From: Dongia_B sp035539075
Lineage (GTDB): Bacteria > Pseudomonadota > Alphaproteobacteria > Dongiales > Dongiaceae
Direction of reading: 5' to 3'
Length of the DNA: 64,000 nucleotides
Assembly (NCBI GenBank): GCA_035539075.1
Contig: DATLJB010000005.1
Span: forward strand, 62,001-126,000
Of the stretch, positions 47,248-57,700 are shown one piece after another. Positions within the stretch are counted from its first letter, which is position 1; each line of letters begins with the position of its first letter. The notes under the pieces are model-generated. The model saw only the letters and a program-made list of their open reading frames with translations, was not told where the DNA came from and did no database searches. Both the position numbers and the translations under genes were made by a program.

Positions 47248-48711
47248 ATGGGTGACACCAATCGTACCCAGCTGGGTATCGTTGCAGAATCCGCGTTCGG
47301 CACGATCCCGGCCAATCCAGCCTTCGAGACCCTGCGGGTCACCAGCAGCGGCCTGAAGTTCACGCCGAAGACCGTCACGTCGGATGAGATCCGCGCCGAC
47401 GGGCAGGTGACGGACCTGATCCTGGTTGGTGAGGAAGCCGGCGGCCCGGTGGGGCAGGAACTCAGCTACGGCGCCTGCGATACGCTGCTGCAGGGCGCGA
47501 TGCGCTCGGCCTGGGTCGCCAAGCCGAAAATCCTGAACGTCACCGCGGATTCCAATATCACCGACGCCGGCACGACCGCGAATACCTACGCAGTGACCTC
47601 TGGTGGCGCTGCATTCAAGGCCAATATGCTGTGCCGTGCAACAGGGTTCACCAACTCGGCCAACAATCAGATCTTCCCCGTCGCCAGCTCGACTGGAACG
47701 ACCGTGGTCGGTACGACCCTGGGACTGACCGCGGAGACGGCGCCGCCGGCTGGCGCGCAGTTGCAGGTGATCGGCTTCCAGGGCGCCTCCGGTGACCTGA
47801 CGCTGACCGCCGCAACGAAAACCCTCGCCTCGACCTCGCTCGATTTCACCACGCTCGGACTTGTTGCCGGGGAATGGGTCAAGATCGGTGGCTCAGCGGC
47901 CGGCAACAAGTTTGCGACCGCGGCGAATAACGACTGGTACCGCATCGCCAGCATCGCCGCCCATGCCATCGTGTTCGATGTCGTTCCGGCCGGGCTCACC
48001 GATGACACCGGTACCGGCAAGACGATTCGCGTCTTCACCGGTGACTATATCCGCAACGGCACGACGGAATATTCCTATACGATCGAGCGCCAGTACCAGG
48101 ACCTCGCATCGCCGGCTTACGAGTATTTCCGCGGGCAGGAAATCGACGAGATGGTCTTCACCTTTGATGCGGAGAAGATCGTCACCGTCGAAACGACGTT
48201 CCTTGGCAAGGATGCGCAGATCGGCACGACGCGACAATCGGGCGCCACGGATATCGCGGCTCCGACCAATGCCGTCATCAACACCTCGGCGAATGTCGGC
48301 CAGATCACCCTGGGCGGTGTCGCCGTCGCCGGCCCGAGCTATGTCAAAACGGCATCGCTCAGCATCAAGCGCAACCTGCGCCAGCGGACGGCGGTAGGGA
48401 TCCTTGGTGCTGCCAGCATCGGTTCCGGTGAGGTAGACGTCACCGGTGACTGGAATGTCTATTTCGGCGACACGTCGATCTATTCAGCAATCCTCGCCAA
48501 TACCGCATCTGCCATGGCCATCCGCGTCGCACGGTCAGATGCGAATGGACAGACAATCCTGTTCGATGTGCCGCGGACGAAATATTCCGACGGTTCGCCC
48601 TCTGTCTCCGGCAAAAACCAGGATGTCATGCTCCCGGCGAAGTACCAGGGCCTGATGCATCCGACGCTGGGCTATACAGCCCAGGTCAGCCGCTATCCGT
48701 ATGTCGAATAA
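47248..48711 (+). CDS. Major tail (tube) protein
   Basis: 487 residues. LGIVAESAFGTIPANPAFET and TVTSDEIRADGQVTDLILVG start the phage tail tube family; two Ig-like or beta-rich insertions in the middle, ending with LFDVPRTKYSDGSPSVSGKN. It is long for a siphovirus tube protein (usually ~200-350). GGAG lies before the ATG. It forms the tail tube along with the tape measure. Confidence 0.85.
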   Translation: MGDTNRTQLGIVAESAFGTIPANPAFETLRVTSSGLKFTPKTVTSDEIRADGQVTDLILVGEEAGGPVGQELSYGACDTLLQGAMRSAWVAKPKILNVTADSNITDAGTTANTYAVTSGGAAFKANMLCRATGFTNSANNQIFPVASSTGTTVVGTTLGLTAETAPPAGAQLQVIGFQGASGDLTLTAATKTLASTSLDFTTLGLVAGEWVKIGGSAAGNKFATAANNDWYRIASIAAHAIVFDVVPAGLTDDTGTGKTIRVFTGDYIRNGTTEYSYTIERQYQDLASPAYEYFRGQEIDEMVFTFDAEKIVTVETTFLGKDAQIGTTRQSGATDIAAPTNAVINTSANVGQITLGGVAVAGPSYVKTASLSIKRNLRQRTAVGILGAASIGSGEVDVTGDWNVYFGDTSIYSAILANTASAMAIRVARSDANGQTILFDVPRTKYSDGSPSVSGKNQDVMLPAKYQGLMHPTLGYTAQVSRYPYVE

Positions 48712-48719
48712 GGTTTCCC

Positions 48720-49115
48720 ATGAAAGCGAACAATCTCAGGGTCGATTCTGCCGCGATCGAGGCGGGTGAGTGGGTCAAAAACATCCCCGGCTGTGAAGAT
48801 CTGGAAATCCAGGCCCGCGGCTTCAACTGCTCGGCGTTCCAGGATCTGCAAGCAAAGAAGCTTGCCGCTCTGTCGGTTGCCGAGAAGAAGGATAAGGGAA
48901 CGGCGGAGCGCATCTTCAACGAATGCGTCGCCGAGGTCTGCCTCATGGACCTCCGCAATTATACCGCCGCCGACGGGACTGATATCCCTGTCGACCAGGC
49001 CCGCGCAATGGCGCTGGAGCCGGACCGCGTCCCGTTCCTGAACGCGATCAAGTGGGCGGCCGGCCATGTCTCGCGCATTCGCGCCGAAGATGAGGCGGAC
49101 GCGGAAAAAAACTGA
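48720..49115 (+). CDS. Tail assembly chaperone (G product)
   Basis: 131 residues. IEAGEWVKNIPGCEDLEIQA, RGFNCSAFQDLQAKKLAALS, and an acidic C-terminus ending EDEADAEKN. Its stop follows the slippery heptamer A-AAA-AAC, so a fraction of ribosomes continue into the -1 frame to give the longer GT product. Small chaperone binds the tape measure during tail assembly. Confidence 0.85.
   Translation: MKANNLRVDSAAIEAGEWVKNIPGCEDLEIQARGFNCSAFQDLQAKKLAALSVAEKKDKGTAERIFNECVAEVCLMDLRNYTAADGTDIPVDQARAMALEPDRVPFLNAIKWAAGHVSRIRAEDEADAEKN
49106..49112 (+). other. Programmed -1 ribosomal frameshift site
   Basis: A AAA AAC in zero-frame register (codons GAA AAA AAC), one codon before the TGA at 49113. A slip of -1 after AAC reads CTG ACC AGC onward, which stays open for 109 codons. 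This heptamer is the textbook -1 signal and tail chaperone genes are its usual location. Confidence 0.92.
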
Positions 49116-49441
49116 CCAGCTGCCTGACCGAATATCTATCGGCCGGGCAGCATGACGACTGGATCATCCGGGCCGCAAAGGAACGAGGTGATCCGATACC
49201 AGAAGCCCTGCTTTCCCGCACAGAGCTCCGGCTCGATCTCCGGCCGGTCTGGGATGCATTTCACATCCTGAATGCGTGCCGGGACTTCGATGCGGCGATC
49301 GGGGCTTTGAAGCCTCTGCGCCTCACGGATATAGACGTCGCGGCCGATCGCTTCGGATTCCACGATTTTCGCTATTTCTTCCGCCTGATCAGCGCCGCTG
49401 ACCGGGCCTATCTCGAGCATGTCAATAAGAGGTCTCCGTAA
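49112..49441 (+). CDS. Frameshift extension of the tail assembly chaperone (T part)
   Basis: No start codon of its own. LTSCLTEYLSAGQHDDWIIR, AAKERGDPIPEALLSRTELR and ending HVNKRSP. Helical, protein-like over its whole length, with high third-position GC. Made only as a fusion with 48720-49112 (about 240 residues in all). TAATG overlap with the tape measure gene. Confidence 0.88.
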   Translation: MTSCLTEYLSAGQHDDWIIRAAKERGDPIPEALLSRTELRLDLRPVWDAFHILNACRDFDAAIGALKPLRLTDIDVAADRFGFHDFRYFFRLISAADRAYLEHVNKRSP

Positions 49442-51444
49442 TGGTCGCGGCTTCAAATCTGCAAGTGGTGTCGGAGGTGGTCGTCAAAGACACTGCTTCC
49501 GCAGTTGCGGATCGTATTTCCGCCGCCATGGACAAGCTGGCTAATTCAGAGGCTGATGTCCAGGATCAGGCCGTCAAATCCACCCGTTCGCTTGAACAAG
49601 CAGCTCGCACTATGGAGCGCTACCGGGCCGCGTCTGACCCGGCCTATGCCGCCTCACAGCGGCTGGCAAATATCGAGAAGGAGCTTACCAGGGCATCGGA
49701 GATCCTGGGTGATAAGACCGGCGAGGCCGCCGCGACTATGGAGCGGCTCAGGGCGCAAGCCAATCTGAGCGGAAACGCGTTTGCCCAGGTCAGTTCTGCC
49801 GGCCGCACATCTTTCGGCAATCTCGGCAACGCCATCCAACAGGCCGGGTTTCAGATCGGCGATTTCGCGGTACAGGTCTCCTCCGGCAGCGGCGTCCTAA
49901 GGCCACTCATTCAGCAGGGCACCCAGCTTATCAGCATGTTCGGTCCCTGGGGCGCGGTGGTTGGCGCCGCTGGCGCCGTGGTCGGCGCCCTGGCGACCTC
50001 GCTGCTGGACACAAAGGACGCGGCAAAGGATGCATCCAAGGCAGTCGATACTTACGCGGAATCGCTGCGCCAAGCCGACGAGATCGCAAAGAAGCTGCGG
50101 GATGATAACCAGCCGACAATTGACGCCCTGCAGGCCGAGCGACGCTACCGCCTGGGTGTGGCCGACGCGGCAATTGCCGAGGCCCAGGCAAAGATCAATG
50201 CCGCCAAGGCCACGCTGCAGCAGGCGATCGACAATAACAACCCGGCCTTTGCCGGCTTCACCGGCACGGACACCAGCCTCCAATTCACCCAGGAGGCCGC
50301 ACAGAAGCGCCTGGATCAGATAGCCGAGATCGAGAAGCAGGTCATCGCGAAACAGCGCGAGATCGCCGCCGAGCTCCGATTTGGTGGTGATAATCTCGAC
50401 CCGTTCGCCAAGCAGGGCCAGGACTTCAGCTCTGACTATTACCGCCCACCGGCTCCGTCGAACGATAATACCCACCGAAGGGCGGCGGAAACTAAGGACA
50501 TTTCGCTGCAATCCTCGGCCTTGTCCGACCTAGTCGACAAGATGCAGGAGGAAAACGATCTCCTGCGGTCCACCGGCGCGCAACGCGAAGCCCTGACCAA
50601 GCAGCGGGAAATCGAAACAGCGATCTCGCAGGCCCAGGCAGCGGCGGAAAAGGACTATCAGGCCGGCCTGCGCGATACCGAGATCCTGACCACCCAGGAG
50701 CTGCAGCATGTCAAGGATTTGGCCGCTGCCCATTACGACGTGGCCGCGGCGCAGGCTAAATCCACCGAAGCCGCCAAGGCGCAGGCGAAGGTGGAAGCCG
50801 ATCTGGCCCGGCAGAATGAGCAAGCGGCGCATGAACTGACTAGCTTCCTCGACCAGGGTATCGATCGCATTGGCTCCGCCGTCACGCAGTTCACGGTCCA
50901 GACTGGCAATGCCTTCGATAATATGAAGGGAATCGCCCTCGGCGTCCTATCCGAGATCGAACAGGAGCTGATCAAGCTTTCCATCATCAATCCGCTGAAA
51001 AATGCGCTTGAGGGTGGCAATGCACCGACGCTGAGCAGTGTCGGCGGCGGCATCCTGGATTGGCTATTTGGTGGCAGTCCGGCTGGGACCTTGTCTGGCG
51101 GCGGCCCGCGCGGCTTTGCCACTGGCGGCAGCGTATCTGGTGGCGTTCCCATTCTGGTCGGCGAGCAAGGGCCAGAGATCTGGACGCCGTCGGCGAACGG
51201 AACGATCATCCCCAATAATCGCCTTATGGCTGCTAACTCAAATGCCGCTCCGATCATCAACATCATCGATCAGCGGCAGAGCGGCGCGGACATCCAGACC
51301 CAGCAGTCCACCGGCCCTAATGGCCAGAAGCAGATCGACATCCTGGTTCGGGATAGCGTCAACCGGCAGTTGGGCGCGGGCGCGTTCGACAAGGCGCTGA
51401 AAGCCAATTTCGGCAGCAACCGCGTGGCCTCGGTCCGACGGTAA
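49441..51444 (+). CDS. Tail tape measure protein
   Basis: 667 residues. Long coiled-coil segments, a hydrophobic glycine-rich stretch (MFGPWGAVVGAAGAVVGALA) near residue 170, and a C-terminal GGGPRGFATGGSVSGGVPIL motif often found in these proteins. At about 0.15 nm per residue it would set a tail near 100 nm. Follows the chaperone pair, as usual. Confidence 0.92.
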   Translation: MVAASNLQVVSEVVVKDTASAVADRISAAMDKLANSEADVQDQAVKSTRSLEQAARTMERYRAASDPAYAASQRLANIEKELTRASEILGDKTGEAAATMERLRAQANLSGNAFAQVSSAGRTSFGNLGNAIQQAGFQIGDFAVQVSSGSGVLRPLIQQGTQLISMFGPWGAVVGAAGAVVGALATSLLDTKDAAKDASKAVDTYAESLRQADEIAKKLRDDNQPTIDALQAERRYRLGVADAAIAEAQAKINAAKATLQQAIDNNNPAFAGFTGTDTSLQFTQEAAQKRLDQIAEIEKQVIAKQREIAAELRFGGDNLDPFAKQGQDFSSDYYRPPAPSNDNTHRRAAETKDISLQSSALSDLVDKMQEENDLLRSTGAQREALTKQREIETAISQAQAAAEKDYQAGLRDTEILTTQELQHVKDLAAAHYDVAAAQAKSTEAAKAQAKVEADLARQNEQAAHELTSFLDQGIDRIGSAVTQFTVQTGNAFDNMKGIALGVLSEIEQELIKLSIINPLKNALEGGNAPTLSSVGGGILDWLFGGSPAGTLSGGGPRGFATGGSVSGGVPILVGEQGPEIWTPSANGTIIPNNRLMAANSNAAPIINIIDQRQSGADIQTQQSTGPNGQKQIDILVRDSVNRQLGAGAFDKALKANFGSNRVASVRR

Positions 51445-52139
51445 TGCCGACCAGGTTCTACTTCCAGGATGCCCTTGTTACGGCGACAGGGGCATATCCT
51501 GGTGGCACGCAAAGCGGCGTAACCGCAGATGTGACCGATGCTGGCGCCGCGACGATGCGGCGTATGCTGACGAGCCACGACAGCAGCGTGAAGCAGGTCA
51601 GCATCGCGACGGCGGCGACGGCGAGCCAGCAGAGCGCATATCTGCGGACCTTCGTCTCCGATCCGCTCGCAGCGCAGACGATCCGCAATTTCAATTACGG
51701 CGTGACGGAATACTTTGGCGATGCCAATAGCGAAGACGCGCTGGCAGCGAACTTCTGGGCGTCCTGTATCGCGGCTTATGTCTGGCGCCCGTCGGCCGGA
51801 TCTCTTGTTGGCTGGCTCTCGACGCCGACGGCCAGCCTCTTCAATACCAGGCCAACCGGCGGCGAGCCGCAGAGTACCGCCGGTACCTATGAGATGCTGT
51901 CGAACACCAAACCTGCTGCCGGTTCCGTCACATGTCAAACCGGTGACGTCATCATTGTCGAGGTTTGGGCGCAGTTCACCCAGGACGACGCGGCCAGTCA
52001 TAATGGGTTCTTCTTCTACGGCGGATCGACAGATCCGACGTTCAACCACCAGACTACCTCATCAGCAGCATCCTATATCGAGTTTCCAGACACCTTGCTG
52101 CTGAACCCGGACACGCTCTTCGCCCAATCCTGCATGTGA
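51444..52139 (+). CDS. Tail-associated structural protein, unknown (231 aa)
   Basis: T-, A- and S-rich beta protein (MPTRFYFQDALVTATGAYPG, SAASYIEFPDTLLLNPD). ATG overlaps the tape measure stop (TAATG). Likely a virion surface or tail protein; not recognised. Confidence 0.7.
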   Translation: MPTRFYFQDALVTATGAYPGGTQSGVTADVTDAGAATMRRMLTSHDSSVKQVSIATAATASQQSAYLRTFVSDPLAAQTIRNFNYGVTEYFGDANSEDALAANFWASCIAAYVWRPSAGSLVGWLSTPTASLFNTRPTGGEPQSTAGTYEMLSNTKPAAGSVTCQTGDVIIVEVWAQFTQDDAASHNGFFFYGGSTDPTFNHQTTSSAASYIEFPDTLLLNPDTLFAQSCM

Positions 52140-52145
52140 GATGAA

Positions 52146-52505
52146 ATGCTGAGCAAGCGCAGCCAGGAAGGCTATCTGCTGATCGATAACCGCTGCAATG
52201 AGGGCATGCCGGATGAGCTGTTGCGCCAGTTCGGCATCGATATGCCGGGCGGGAGAGGCAAGTTCGAATCAGCGACGGTCACCTGCAAGCATTGCGGCAA
52301 GGTGCAGGTGCTGAACCCGACCCGCTCGCGCGAGCGGGGGTATTGCGGAAAATGCGATCATTATATCTGCGACGAATGGGCCTGCCACCAGAGCTGCCGG
52401 CCCTTGGCGCGGTATGTCGATGCGATTCAGGAGCGGTTCAGCCGCCCGGCCGGACAGGTGTCTGCCGCGCTCGATGTTCTTCGAAATTCCATCTGCGGCT
52501 TCTAG
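52146..52505 (+). CDS. Zinc-finger protein in tail region (119 aa)
   Basis: VTCKHCGKVQVLNPTRSRER, GYCGKCDHYICDEWACHQSC: eight cysteines and several histidines make two zinc knuckles. An unusual place for a Zn-binding protein; it may be a virion component or an assembly factor. Confidence 0.72.
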   Translation: MLSKRSQEGYLLIDNRCNEGMPDELLRQFGIDMPGGRGKFESATVTCKHCGKVQVLNPTRSRERGYCGKCDHYICDEWACHQSCRPLARYVDAIQERFSRPAGQVSAALDVLRNSICGF

Positions 52506-52529
52506 GCCGTCAATCAAAGGAGCCTTCCC

Positions 52530-53021
52530 ATGGCAAAATGGTCTGCCGTCAAGATGAACTGGACGCCGGTCGCGGTGGCCGACACGACGAACTTCACCGA
52601 TTCCGGCTATGTCGCGCTGCAGGGTGGATCATCCACCCAGAAGCTGACCCTGCTCGAGGTCTTCCTCGAGGGCATGGCCTCAGCCTCATCGCCGATGCAG
52701 GGCGTGCTGGCGCGTGACTCCACGGTCGGGGCCACGTCGCTGACCGGCGTCAGTAATTCGCCGCTTGATCCCGCCACGGCCGCCCTGGCCGCGCCGCCAG
52801 TGCCGTTCAGCCAATCGACGACGAAGCCGCAGCGCTCGACCAGCTATCTGCTGCCGCTGGCCTTCAACGCCTTCGGTGGAATCCTTCGCTGGATTGCCGC
52901 CCCGGGTGAGGAAATCATGACCGTCGGCAACACGGCATCGAATGGCGAAATCTCCGTTTCCTCCACCAGCAACGGCACGCCGGGCCTGATCTGCTCGACC
53001 CTGATCTACGAGCCGGCCTGA
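52530..53021 (+). CDS. Beta-rich structural protein (163 aa)
   Basis: VAVADTTNFTDSGYVALQGG then MQGVLARDSTVGATSLTGVS and a terminal TPGLICSTLIYEPA. Similar in style to tail or decoration proteins, about the same length as the 42445 product but not clearly related. GGAG before the ATG. Confidence 0.7.
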   Translation: MAKWSAVKMNWTPVAVADTTNFTDSGYVALQGGSSTQKLTLLEVFLEGMASASSPMQGVLARDSTVGATSLTGVSNSPLDPATAALAAPPVPFSQSTTKPQRSTSYLLPLAFNAFGGILRWIAAPGEEIMTVGNTASNGEISVSSTSNGTPGLICSTLIYEPA

Positions 53022-53027
53022 TCTCTC

Positions 53028-53756
53028 ATGGCGACACTGTTCCGCGGTGCCTTATCCTTTAGGACTTGGCGCCGGGACCCGAGGGGCGTGGCGCTGCGGG
53101 CGCAGATGGAGGTCGGGCGTCCCAACCAGACGCTCTTCCTGCTCTCACAAGACGCGCCAATGGGGAGCCCGGGCAAGCCGCGGAACTATGACTGGCCGGT
53201 TCCGAAAGGCCGGCGCAACCCGGCGCATCTGCGGGCCTTCAGCCAGACGACACCACTTCTGCTGCTTGGCAAATCGACCATCTATGGCGCGCCAGGCCAG
53301 GCGCCTGTTTATGACTGGCCGGTTCCAAGGGGCCGCCGGCCGACCAATCGCGGGTTCGTGTCCAATAACATCGTGCCGCTGTTCATCCCGCCGGCACCTT
53401 CCGCTGCCTTGACATGGCCTGCTAGCCTTCCGCAGCAGCTTGACCAGGACGGCTACCAGGAGACGGAAGGGAAGGGTGTCGTCCGATCGCAGATCGAGGG
53501 CCAGCACACCCAGGCCCGGCCGCGCTCGACTGCGGTACCAGGACCACTCAATGGAAACCTTACCATGACCGGCGCCCAGGTGTCGGTGCTGGACAGCTTC
53601 TATTGCAATGACTGCGCCTTGGGATCACGCCGGTTCCAGTGGATCGACCAGACCACCGGAATGACCGCCATGTTCCGCTTCACCGCATCTCCCGAATTCA
53701 CCACGGTCGGGCCCGACCTCTACGTCGCGGCCCTGAAACTCGAGGTCATGCCGTAA
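53028..53756 (+). CDS. Tail protein with YDWPVP repeats, paralogue of 60444-60818 at its C-terminus
   Basis: 242 residues. N-terminal half contains a repeated NYDWPVPKGRR / VYDWPVPRGRR motif near residues 53 and 95; the C-terminal ~110 residues (TMTGAQVSVLDSFYCNDCAL, FRFTASPEFTTVGPDLYVAA) have the pattern of a tail-tip associated protein also encoded at 60444-60818. Probably tail tip or baseplate. Confidence 0.72.
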   Translation: MATLFRGALSFRTWRRDPRGVALRAQMEVGRPNQTLFLLSQDAPMGSPGKPRNYDWPVPKGRRNPAHLRAFSQTTPLLLLGKSTIYGAPGQAPVYDWPVPRGRRPTNRGFVSNNIVPLFIPPAPSAALTWPASLPQQLDQDGYQETEGKGVVRSQIEGQHTQARPRSTAVPGPLNGNLTMTGAQVSVLDSFYCNDCALGSRRFQWIDQTTGMTAMFRFTASPEFTTVGPDLYVAALKLEVMP

Positions 53757-54268
53757 TGCCCGTCAGCCAGCGGTTCCGGGAGGCCCTGAACGCTTCCGAG
53801 ACCGATGAGGCCGTCCTGGTCTGCCTCGATATCAGCCATCCCGATCTCGATGACGTTCTGCACTTCGTCAACAATACCGAGAACATCGTCCGGAATGGGC
53901 GCACCTATTACCGGTTCCCGTTCTCGATCGACCTGCCGAACGATGACCCGGGCATCTCGACCACGGCGACGCTGACGATCAGCAACGTCATGCCGACCGA
54001 TGACGGGGAGATCGACCAGGAAACGGTGCTCGCCTGGCGCAAGAACATCGCCGATCTCCGGCAGATCAGCGGCATCATCACGGTCAGCATATCGGTGATC
54101 CTTGGCTCGACCCCGGATGTCACGGAAGCTGAATTTCCCAGCCTGACGCTGGATAGCATCACCGCCGATGCGATGACGATCACCGGACAGCTGTCGATGG
54201 ATTCGATCTTCGGGGAACCGTACTGCGGCGACAGTATGACGCCGGGTACAACGCCAGGCATCTTCTAA
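53756..54268 (+). CDS. DUF1833 tail protein
   Basis: 170 residues. DEAVLVCLDISHPDLDDVLH, VNNTENIVRNGRTYYRFPFS, IDLPNDDPGISTTATLTISN match DUF1833, the lambda-gpM/L-like distal tail proteins with a zinc-less fold. TAATG overlap upstream. Confidence 0.87.
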   Translation: MPVSQRFREALNASETDEAVLVCLDISHPDLDDVLHFVNNTENIVRNGRTYYRFPFSIDLPNDDPGISTTATLTISNVMPTDDGEIDQETVLAWRKNIADLRQISGIITVSISVILGSTPDVTEAEFPSLTLDSITADAMTITGQLSMDSIFGEPYCGDSMTPGTTPGIF

Positions 54269-54723
54269 TGACCATCGCACCGGATTGGGCCGCGCAATAT
54301 TGTGGCATTCCCTTTACTGAGCTGGGCCTCGACCGGACGGGCTGTAACTGCTGGGGCTTGGCGCGGATGATCTATCGCGACCGCGCCGGCATCGACTTGC
54401 CGAGCTATGTCGGCGGATATCACGGGGCCTCGAGCGCTGACGCGGAAGATATCCAGGCGCTGGTGACCAGCGGGCTCCGCACTGACCGGTGGCATGAGGT
54501 TGATTGGCGCGCTGCGGATGGCTCCGTGAAGTGGGGCCAGATCAAGGATCTTGACGGCGTCCTGCTGCGCATCTCGGGCCATCCCATGCACATGGGCGTG
54601 ATGATCGCGCCGCGCCTCATGATGCACACCATGTTCAACGAATATTCCCATCCGGAACAGATCGATGGCCTCCGCTGGCGGCATCGCATCTTCGGCTTCT
54701 ATCGTCACGAAAAGCTCTGCTGA
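54268..54723 (+). CDS. NlpC/P60-like tail tip peptidase
   Basis: 151 residues. LDRTGCNCWGLARMIYRDRA has the catalytic Cys in CNCWG, and GHPMHMGVMI the His. This is the lambda-gpK-like NlpC/P60 hydrolase that sits in the tail tip and may cut peptidoglycan at entry. TAATG overlap upstream. Confidence 0.87.
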   Translation: MTIAPDWAAQYCGIPFTELGLDRTGCNCWGLARMIYRDRAGIDLPSYVGGYHGASSADAEDIQALVTSGLRTDRWHEVDWRAADGSVKWGQIKDLDGVLLRISGHPMHMGVMIAPRLMMHTMFNEYSHPEQIDGLRWRHRIFGFYRHEKLC

Positions 54724-57700
54724 ATGATCCAACAATCAGTGCCTTCAACCCGCCAGGAACTGCTGAGCGGGGCCCGCGTCGTCGCGCGCCCGAGCCCGCT
54801 TTCCGACCGGGTGATCGATATCCAGGTCGCCGCCGGATCGACCGTGGCGGAGATCTTCTTCGAAGCCGGCATGAATCCGAAATTCATCCGGCATATGCAG
54901 TGCTGGCTGGTGACGGCTGATCCGAAGAAGAATCCGGTCCTCATACCGCTCGATCGGTGGGAGTTCGTCCGGCCAAAGCCTGGCATCACAGTGACGTTCC
55001 GCATGGCTCCGCATGGCGGGGCCGGCGGCCAGAAAGGCACGCTCGGTATTATACTACGCGCCGTTGTCGTCGTCATCGCGGCAATTGCGACATGGTATGT
55101 CGGTGGTGTAGGGGGCCTCGCGGCGTCGGCTGGATTTTCAGCAAGTGCCGCAGCCGCGGCCGGTGCAGCCGCTGGCGCCGTAGTCAGCATTGCCGGTAAT
55201 CTTGCGATCAGCGCCCTTGTTCCTCCGAGTTTGCCGTCTACTGGAAATAGCGGCAAAGCAAGCAGCCCGACTTATTCGATCAGCGGCACCCGTAACGCAG
55301 CAAACCCTTATGGCCCGATCCCGCGCGTCTTTGGCCGCTGGCGCTACACGCCGCCCAACGGCGCCAATCCCTATACCGAAATCGACGGCAACGACCAGTA
55401 TGTCCGCTGCCTCTTCATGCTGGGATACGGCCCGCTTGATATCACGGATCTGAAGCTGGGCGACACGCCGCTCAGCAACTACCAGAATGTCGAAACCGTC
55501 ATTCATTACGGCTATAGCGATGATGCGCCGTTGTCGCTCTACAGCAATTCGCCGCGTGAGCAGCCGATCAGCATCGATGTTACCCATGCCGCGGGTTGGG
55601 TGCTGCAGACCACGGACCTCGACACCGACGAGATCAGCCTGGACCTGACCTTCGACCGCGGTCTGTTCCATACCAACAAGAAGGGCAATCGCCACGCCTC
55701 GAATGCCGTCTTCCAGTTCCAGTATAGCGTCGCCAGTGCGAATGCCTGGGTCGATCTCGGGCAGCAGACCTATATCGACAACTCGACCTCACCGGTGCGC
55801 CGATCGTTCCGGTTCAAGCCGCCGGCGCGGGGACAATATGACGTCCGCGTCATGCGGATCAGTGAGGATGACGGCGATAACGAATCGACCCATGCAGTCT
55901 GGACCGCGATCCGGTCAATCCAATATGGAGATCCGGTCACGATCCGCGGCGTCGCCATGGTCGAACTGCGGATCAAGGGAACTGACCAGCTCAATGGCGT
56001 GGTCGACAATTTCAACTGCCTCTGCACCTCGGTCCTGCCGGTCTGGGACGGCAATACCTGGACGCCGAAGCCGACACGGAACCCGGCCTGGTGCTATCTC
56101 GAGGTGTTGCGCGGCCGCGGCAACAAGCGCGCCGTCACGGATGATCGGATCTATCTGCCGGACTTCCTCGACTGGTCCATTGCCTGCGAGAAGCTCGCGA
56201 GTGACGGTACAGCGGTCTATTGCTGTGATGGCGTCATCGATTACCAATCCACGGTTGGCCAGGCGCTGCAGGATATCGCCGCGGCGGGCCGGGCCACGCC
56301 GGGATGGCGCGACGGCAAATTCTCGATCGTCCGGGATGTTCCCCAGACCGTGCCGATGCAGCACTTCACGCCGCGCAACAGCCGGGGTGGGCAATGGACC
56401 AAGACCTTCGCCGAGCAGCCCCACGCCATCAAGATCCAGTTCTGGAACGAGGAGAAGGGCTACCAGCAGGACGAGCTCTATGTCTATGCCGATGGTTATG
56501 ACAAGACGAATGCCAGCAAATTCGAGACGCTGACACTCTCGTTTCTTGCCCGAAAGAACCAAATCTGGCGCGATGCGCGGTATTTCATGGCCGTGGCCAA
56601 GCTCCGGCCGGTCCAATATACCCGCTCGGTCGACCCGGAATACCTGGCCTGCCGGCGCGGCGACATGGTCGTCGTTGCTGATGACGTCATGCTGGTCGGA
56701 CTTGGCTCGGGCCGGATCCAATCCGTGACGGTGGACGGGCAGGGCCGCGGGACGGCGCTGACCCTCGACGAGACCTTCATCATGGAGGCTGGCAAGACCT
56801 ACGCGCTGCGGATCCGCCGGGGAACGGGCGATCACCAACTCATTTCGATCCAGACGGAACCGGGACAGACCTCGATCCTGACGCCCATACTGCCGATCGC
56901 CGCGGCAAATCTTCCGTCGCCGGATGATCTGGCGAGCTTCGGTGAAACCGGTCTGGAAACCGCCCAGATGCTGGTCTACAGCGTCGCTCCTGACAGCGAT
57001 CTTGGCGCCACGCTGACCTTGATCGATGCCTCGCCGGCCGTGCATGACGCCGACCAGGGGCCGATCCCGGCTTTCGATGCCGGCATCACCACGGCTATCC
57101 CGATCGCCGCCCGCCGGCCGCCACAGCCGCGCATTCTGTCGGTCCAGTCGGATGAGAATGTCACGACAATCGCCCAGGACGGCTCGCTGCAGCTCCGGAT
57201 TCGGGTGACCCTGCTGCCCCTGACCGGTGGAGATGTCCCGGCGACCTTGCTGGAGGCCAAATACCGGCCAACGGATGGCGCCGGCGACTATACCTTCATC
57301 CCACGGGTCGCCGCGTCATCGCCTAGTATCGATATCACACCGGTCCAGGATGGATTGGCCTATGATGTGCTGATCCGTAGCATCGCCGCCAATGGCGCGA
57401 CCTCCGAATGGACCTCGGAACTGAATTATACGGTCATCGGCACCGACACGCCTCCGCCGGACCCGACTGTTCTCCGCATCAATGGCTCAAAGGCGAACTG
57501 GCTCTATCCAGATCCGCCGATCGATCTTGCTGGGTTTGAGGTACGGGCGCGTCCTGGCACGACACGGCGCTGGGACGACGCCCAACTGCTGCAGAATGGC
57601 TTCGTCACGATCTGCGAGGCGGACATCAGCAATCTGGGCTCAGGCCCGTGGGTTGTCATGGTCAAGGCCAAGGATCGGGCCGGCCATTATTCCGATGGTT

